Below, one piece after another: positions 59,229-64,000 of a stretch of DNA of 64,000 bases. The notes under the pieces were generated by a model that saw only the letters and a program-made list of their open reading frames with translations, searched no databases and was not told the origin of the DNA. The stretch lies in the NCBI GenBank assembly GCA_006384855.1, contig VCJN01000600.1, forward strand, positions 62,001 through 126,000, in the 5' to 3' direction. Every line of letters begins with the position of its first letter. Positions within the stretch are counted from its first letter, which is position 1. The stretch comes from Tetraselmis striata. Taxonomy: Eukaryota > Chlorophyta > Chlorodendrophyceae > Chlorodendrales > Chlorodendraceae. Made by a program: the position numbers and the translations under genes.

Positions 59229-59836
59229 GGTGCCTAAGGTCCTCGAGTGGAAGGCTGGGGTGGGCCTCGGCTGAGTGAGAGGTGGGAGGGCCGGGTGGAG
59301 CTGCGAGAGAGGGGTGCCTATTGTCGGCCGCCGCCGCCATATGCTCCGCGCTAGGCCGGGACGCGCCGCTCGCGCGCGTTGGCGCGCTCACTAGGCCCAC
59401 AGTCTGCGCGTGCATTGCGCGCCATCGCATCCAAGCCGATGAGGGGACGGGAGACAGTATATTACTGCCGTGGGCATGACGGGCATTGAGATCATCCCAG
59501 AATTAGGAATGAGAACGACATGATGACGAGAATGCTGCTGGCCCGCCGGGGGAGCCCGGGGCCGGGGGGGGGGGGAGGTGCACCTCGGACCGTTACCGAT
59601 CAGGGGCGGCAACCCCGATACAGTAAAACATGCACCTTCTCGCACCTGTCCCCCTCACTGCACTAGACGGGGCTCCATCCCCCCTCTCAATAAGCAACCT
59701 CTCGCTCCTACTCCCTTTGGCTAGAGTGTGCCCATAGCCCCGGCTCGCTGCCCCCCTCGATCCCCCTTCGGACCGCAGGGAGGGCTGAGCGCGAGAGCCG
59801 ACCAGCCGGTCAACGCACCCGCGCGTTCGTCGCTGC
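59229..59836. promoter_or_regulatory. Shared divergent promoter region
   Basis: The 608 bp between the start codons of eL27 (minus) and the SGNH-like gene (plus). It should hold both promoters and 5' leaders. It is GC-rich with a G run near 59564-59575. No clear TATA box was identified. Confidence 0.5.
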
Positions 59837-60221
59837 ATGCCGCCGGTCACCGCGACGATGTGGTCGGCGCGCAGTGTAGCAGCGGCCACGGTGCTGTCCC
59901 TGGCGCTGGCCGTGCTGTGCTCGGCGGGCGGCGTGGCAGGCGCGGCGGCGTGCGATTATGGCCGGGAGCCGGGCTACTGGGTGGGCGACCGCTTCCGGTT
60001 GTTCAACCCCGAGTGCAACCTGCAGCCCATCGTCGACAAGGCAGGTGGCCTGCCGCCCGGAGCACGTGCGCGTTCAGACGGAAATCCATGCGGAGGGAGG
60101 GGCAGCTTGGCCACCTTTTTCGTGGGTTGTGTTTCGTGGGCGCGAGGGTTTGTGCCTTTGTATTCTGCAATATGCAACAGATGGCACCTGCACCTCACAA
60201 CTAGGAAGCCCCCAGGCCCCC

Positions 60222-60256
<35 letters not shown>

Positions 60257-62024
60257 GGTCGGCCCGGCTGACGATGGGCGCGGCGCAGGTGGTGTCGCTG
60301 CAGCGGCGGCAAGGTGACCTTGGCAGCCTGGAGCAGCCCAAGGTGCTGTCCATCGGCGACTCGCTGGATCGCAAGCTGGTGAGCGCGCTGACGGAGGAGC
60401 TGGGGCAGGAGATGTCGTACTACGCGCCCTTCAAGTACAAGATGCTCAGCAGCGGGCGCATGAAGCCAGAGCAGACGGGCAAGGTGCGCTGCCGCGGCAC
60501 GCTCCCGTGGCGCAAGCTAGCGGGCGGCGCTGTGAGGACCGGCAGGTTGACGGTGGCAACTGCGCAGGCGGCGCGCGTGACGGTGGGGCCGGTCGAGTTT
60601 GCCAACTTTTTCATTTTCGGCGCCGGCGACCAAGAATACCACAGCCTCTTCCAGCAGGTGCGCCCCCCGCCCGGCGGCACGCGCCGAGGAGCGGGCGGCG
60701 AGGGCGACAGCGAGGGCGGCCTGCTGCTGCTCGGGGCACTCACTCAGCGACTGCGCTCCATCCCGATGGGCAGGCCGCTGCCATCCCGGAGCTGCACAAC
60801 ACCACCAGCGAGCGCATCTGCAAGGACGCGCCCATGTACACCAAGCCCTTCATGCCAAAAGTGCCCCCCCGGAAGCGCCCCTCGTCCCCGCTTTGCGCGC
60901 AACTTTACCGCCTCCCGTTGACCCTCCGAGAGGGAGGACTAATATCAGCCCAGTAGACAGTACAAACCCAATGAAATGAATTGCTGTATTTGTACAGTAT
61001 AACCTGCTGAAGAAGCACAGAAGAATCAGCGGGTGTGACTCGGCGTGGCTGAATAAACGGTCCCGATGCGTCGACACCGAGAATGAATGGGGACACAGCG
61101 TCACACATCACACTGGCTGATCCGCCGGTGTATTGGCAGGGCCCCGACATGCTCATCCTGGCGAGCAACTTCTGGGATGCCGCGCTCTGGTGGGAGCAGG
61201 GCCACGACAAGTGAGAGCCCGCGTACCCTCCCGCCCGCCCTTTCATGCTGCGGCTGCGGCGCAGCTGAGCGAGTCGAGTGCCTTGGTGGCGCAGGGTGGA
61301 CGGCAAGCTGCGCGAGCAGGTGGTGGACCGCTTCCTGAAGGACATGATGCACAGCATGGACCTCGCCAAGAAGTGCTTCCCGCACGCGGAGGTGCGGCCG
61401 CCACAGTCTTCTGCGGCGGCCGGCGTGATGGCCGCTGTTTTGCCTGGGATGTGGATACGCTGCTTGAAGCTTCGCCGCCCATCCAGCGGTCGCCCTTCCA
61501 AGCATTTGAACCTGCTGTAACTATGGTTTGGGTTCGTGCATAGTGAAGGTCTCTGCCCCCCCCCCCCCCCCCCCCTTGGCATGCGTGTGGGCGCGCGCCT
61601 CAGGTGTACTGCACCAGAACGCACCCCGTGCTGGCCACCGACGAGCGGAACCCGCAGTACGAGTCCAAGCGGCCGCACGTCGTCGCCGCGCTGAACAGCG
61701 CCGTCCGGCAGGTGGGGCACGCGGCACGGGCGACCTGCCGCAGCGCCTTCACAACGAGGCGCGATTCGGATCCTGTGAAAGCAATAATGCTGCATCGTGG
61801 GGGCGGGGCTGACGCGGCTGCTGTGCCGGCAGGCTGCGGCGGAGAAGGGCTGGTGCCTGCTGGACATGGACCTGCTCACCTCGGGCAAGACCAACGAGCG
61901 CGCTTGGCTGCCGGACGGCCTGCACCCGAGCAACTTCGTGATGCGGGAGTACGCCAACCTGGCGCTCAACACGCTGTACCAGGTCACTAAGTGGCGTGTG
62001 CCGCGCGCCACCGGGCCAAACTAG
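59837..62024 (+). CDS. Secreted SGNH / PC-esterase (TBL/PMR5)-like protein
   Basis: Eight exons: 59837-60040, 60289-60483, 60568-60657, 60774-60860, 61140-61210, 61295-61391, 61604-61711, 61833-62024 (about 347 residues). Residues 8-36 form a signal peptide or anchor (VLSLALAVLCSAGGVAG). CDYGREPGYWV...RLFNPEC resembles the Cys/Trp N-terminal domain of PMR5/TBL proteins. VLSIGDSLDRK (about 87-97) is the GDS block, and LPDGLHPSNF (about 310-319) supplies the DxxH of this SGNH branch. Family members O-acetylate or deacetylate cell-surface glycans, so wall or matrix modification is inferred. The first intron seems to be GC-AG (AAG|GCAGGT). Exon 5's left border is the least sure. TGTAA lies at 62187. 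Confidence 0.75.
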
Positions 62025-62607
62025 CCCACCCGCACCTCCGCCTGAGGTCGTCCCCCGTGCCAGCAGCCAAATCAGCCACATGGCTGATCATCGTAAATAA
62101 AAGGCGCGAGCCCCACTGCAGAGGAGGAGAGGGGCACGCGGTGTCTCTACACATCAGGCAGCGTGGTGTGAAAGTCAGCCACTATTTGTAATTATGTCGA
62201 GATCATGCTATCTGGAACTAGGTATCGTAGCTCAGTAGACAAAATGGAGGAAAGCCCCAGCCATACGCACGGGATCAACACTGTGTATCCGTGGATTTCA
62301 GCTATCATCCCTGCCATCCGGAGAAGCGAGCCGGATGTCCCGGCGGGATGTGTAGTCGAGGACGCCGATATCTTGTCACATAAATGCAATGCGGCGTTTC
62401 CTGGTTGATTGACCGGGGAAATCGTGTGTATGACCGCCAGACTGCGTGGCTTCCCTCTGCATCCTCTACATGACCACCAGTGGGCGATCCTTTGACACAG
62501 GAAGGGCCCCTTTGCGAACATCCTATGGTACACGCACTGAGCCCCACTCTCCTGCCTGCCACGCACAAGCCATCAGCGGTCCTGGTGCATGGCTGGCGCC
62601 AGGGCCG
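62025..62607. other. Convergent 3' flanks
   Basis: Sits between the 3' ends of the SGNH-like gene (+) and the membrane-protein gene (-). TGTAA at 62187-62191 is the candidate poly(A) signal of the former; AATAAA is at about 62096. Short open frames here are not convincing. Confidence 0.5.
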
Positions 62608-63747
62608 TCACAACTGGTGGGCGACCGTCAGCCGCGTGACCGTCTTCACCGGGAAGCCCTCCGTCCGCACGATCTCGTCGCACAGCGCGGCGGCCGCAGC
62701 CTGCGCCACGATGTACGCGAGCGGGCCGAGGAAGGGCAGCCCCATGATGTAGTAAAAGGGCAGCCCAAACGCAAGCAGCGCGAGCTCGTGGCGCCTGCGG
62801 TACGGTCGCCAGCACACATTCAGGGGAGAGGGAAGGGGGGGACCTAGGGGCTAGGTGAGCCGCCTCGTGCTGGGTGCCACACATGCAACGAGCCAGAGCG
62901 CCGTGGAAGGTCGACTGACCTGAGGAACTTCTCGCGCTGGGCGTAAGGCACCACACGGAGGAGGTAAGGCGTGATCAGCAGGTCCGACAGCACCCTCCCG
63001 CCGCGGTACAGCTCCGCGGCGCGGAAGGCCAGTGGGGCTACGGGCGGCGCCAGGCAGAAGCCCGACACCACGAGCGCGTACGGAGTGGGCAGTCGCTTCC
63101 ACAGAAGCAGGAAATTCGACTGCGCTTACGGTGGGGGTGGGAGGTTGGGGTGAGTAAGCTCACCGCCACTGAGGCTCAGTGCTCTAAAGAGCAGGGTGCG
63201 CCAATTACTACTCGCTAATAACTACTGCCAATGCCTGTGACTGATCGAGTGATAGGTGCACGCCTGTGCAGTAAGAGTACTATAAAAACACGTCATAGAC
63301 GTCACAGACAGGAGAAGCAGGCTCACTACCCGTTGTGGCTGAGCACCGAGAGCTGCCGGGCTGACATGCACACCAACTGGCGTCTCCGCTACTGACCCGC
63401 AGTCTGAATACGGGTGCCGCCACGGTGATAAGAGCACCGCCAATAAGAACCTGCGCTGCCTGTCAGGGGTCGGATCTCGACGAAACTGTAGCAAATGCGC
63501 TTCTAGGTTGCATGCAAGCCCAGTTCGAGCCCTGATACTCACGGTGCTGACCGGCACATCGGCACCTTTACACCGGAAATGCGAGCCTAGGAACAGAGCC
63601 CCGAAACGCCAATGGGTGCCGAGACAGCAAACAGGCGGGCGGGAGAGGGGGGGGGGGGGGCAATACCACGGGGGCCGCCAGCACCCCCACGACTGGAGCG
63701 CTGCGCCACAGCCGAATGCTGAGGCTCACCAGCATGATGGTGAGTGC
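62608..63747 (-). CDS. Multi-pass membrane protein, EI24/CysZ-like? (5' end outside window)
   Basis: Three exons join in phase: 63747-63667, 63119-62920, 62794-62608 (TGA), giving at least 155 residues. Hydrophobic stretches: TIMLVSLSIRLW with APVVGVLAAPV, then YALVVSGFCLAPPVAPLAF, then ELALLAFGLPFYYIMGLPFLGPLAYIV. The GLPF...GLPFLGPL helical pair followed by an Ala-rich helix recalls EI24-domain membrane proteins, but this is a weak likeness. The basic loop YAQREKFLRRRHE lies between helices. Upstream exons must lie beyond 63747 because the first exon found starts with an acceptor site. Confidence 0.6.
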
Positions 63748-64000
63748 CTGCGCAAAGCACATCCCGCATCAGTCACCCCACCCCTGTTTCCGTTCCCGCA
63801 CCTTTCTTGCCAATGCATATGTTATGAAGGAATCACGACTAATCAACACATCTACAGCCGAATAAATGTACGAACACGGGAATGTACACAACACCACACA
63901 CCGACACCTAAGTATATACATAAATAATACAACATGCATGTACGACAACGTACCAACTCGCTGTTTGACACAACACGACTTTGCATAGCCTTAACAGATC
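63748..64000. other. Probable intron or upstream part of the membrane-protein gene
   Basis: AT-rich towards the right edge. No further exon could be fixed before the window ends. Confidence 0.35.

Noticed and set aside
63500-63545. tRNA-like B box (AGTTCGAGCCC)
   Set aside because: No matching A box at the right distance and no cloverleaf.

Overview
The window is nuclear DNA from a eukaryote with GC-rich genes and many introns. The best guess is a unicellular green alga. Four of the six better-supported genes carry TGTAA, the usual chlorophyte polyadenylation motif, within about 35-175 bases after the stop codon. The transposon mix (a PAT-like tyrosine-recombinase retroelement, tRNA-headed SINEs) and a plant-like SGNH/PC-esterase protein agree with this, but the lineage is not proven.

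Host genes. Six spliced genes were rebuilt by hand from splice sites and reading phase: (1) 18934-25890 (+), about 1,431 residues, a disordered and coiled-coil protein ending in what looks like a dynein microtubule-binding domain with no motor; (2) 30705-about 37796 (-), an EF-hand pair fused in frame to a 12-TM major facilitator transporter; (3) 40407-42852 (-), adenylate kinase; (4) 56862-59228 (-), ribosomal protein eL27; (5) 59837-62024 (+), a secreted SGNH/PC-esterase-like protein, head to head with eL27; (6) 62608-63747 (-), the 3' part of a multi-pass membrane protein that runs off the window. A smaller spliced gene of unknown function lies at 15028-15994.

Repeat and mobile regions. 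The first 30 kb, apart from the dynein-domain gene, is mostly repeats. A long inverted repeat (6563-14488) has arms of about 1.5 kb carrying a 24-bp minisatellite. Its left arm is interrupted by a 4,387-bp insertion made of three near-identical terminal-inverted-repeat units. The uninterrupted right arm gives the empty site and shows a TA target duplication. Two tRNA-headed SINE copies (near 14.9 and 55.9 kb), a hairpin-rich repeat array (16.66-16.96 kb) and a dispersed repeat family (0.74-1.17 and 27.27-28.15 kb) were also found. From 43.9 to 55.4 kb lies a nest of elements: a young PAT/DIRS-type retroelement (43963-48848) inserted in a repeat whose uninterrupted relative lies at 55244-55362, a decayed DNA-transposase-like gene (about 48.9-51.4 kb), and a second tyrosine-recombinase element without a recognisable reverse transcriptase (about 52.5-55.1 kb).

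A striking background feature is the run of G or C homopolymers of 10-30 bases, many inside introns and several starting within a few bases of a 5' splice site. At least three introns seem to use GC-AG borders. All splice models are manual readings without transcript data, and family assignments rest on motif recognition, not database searches.
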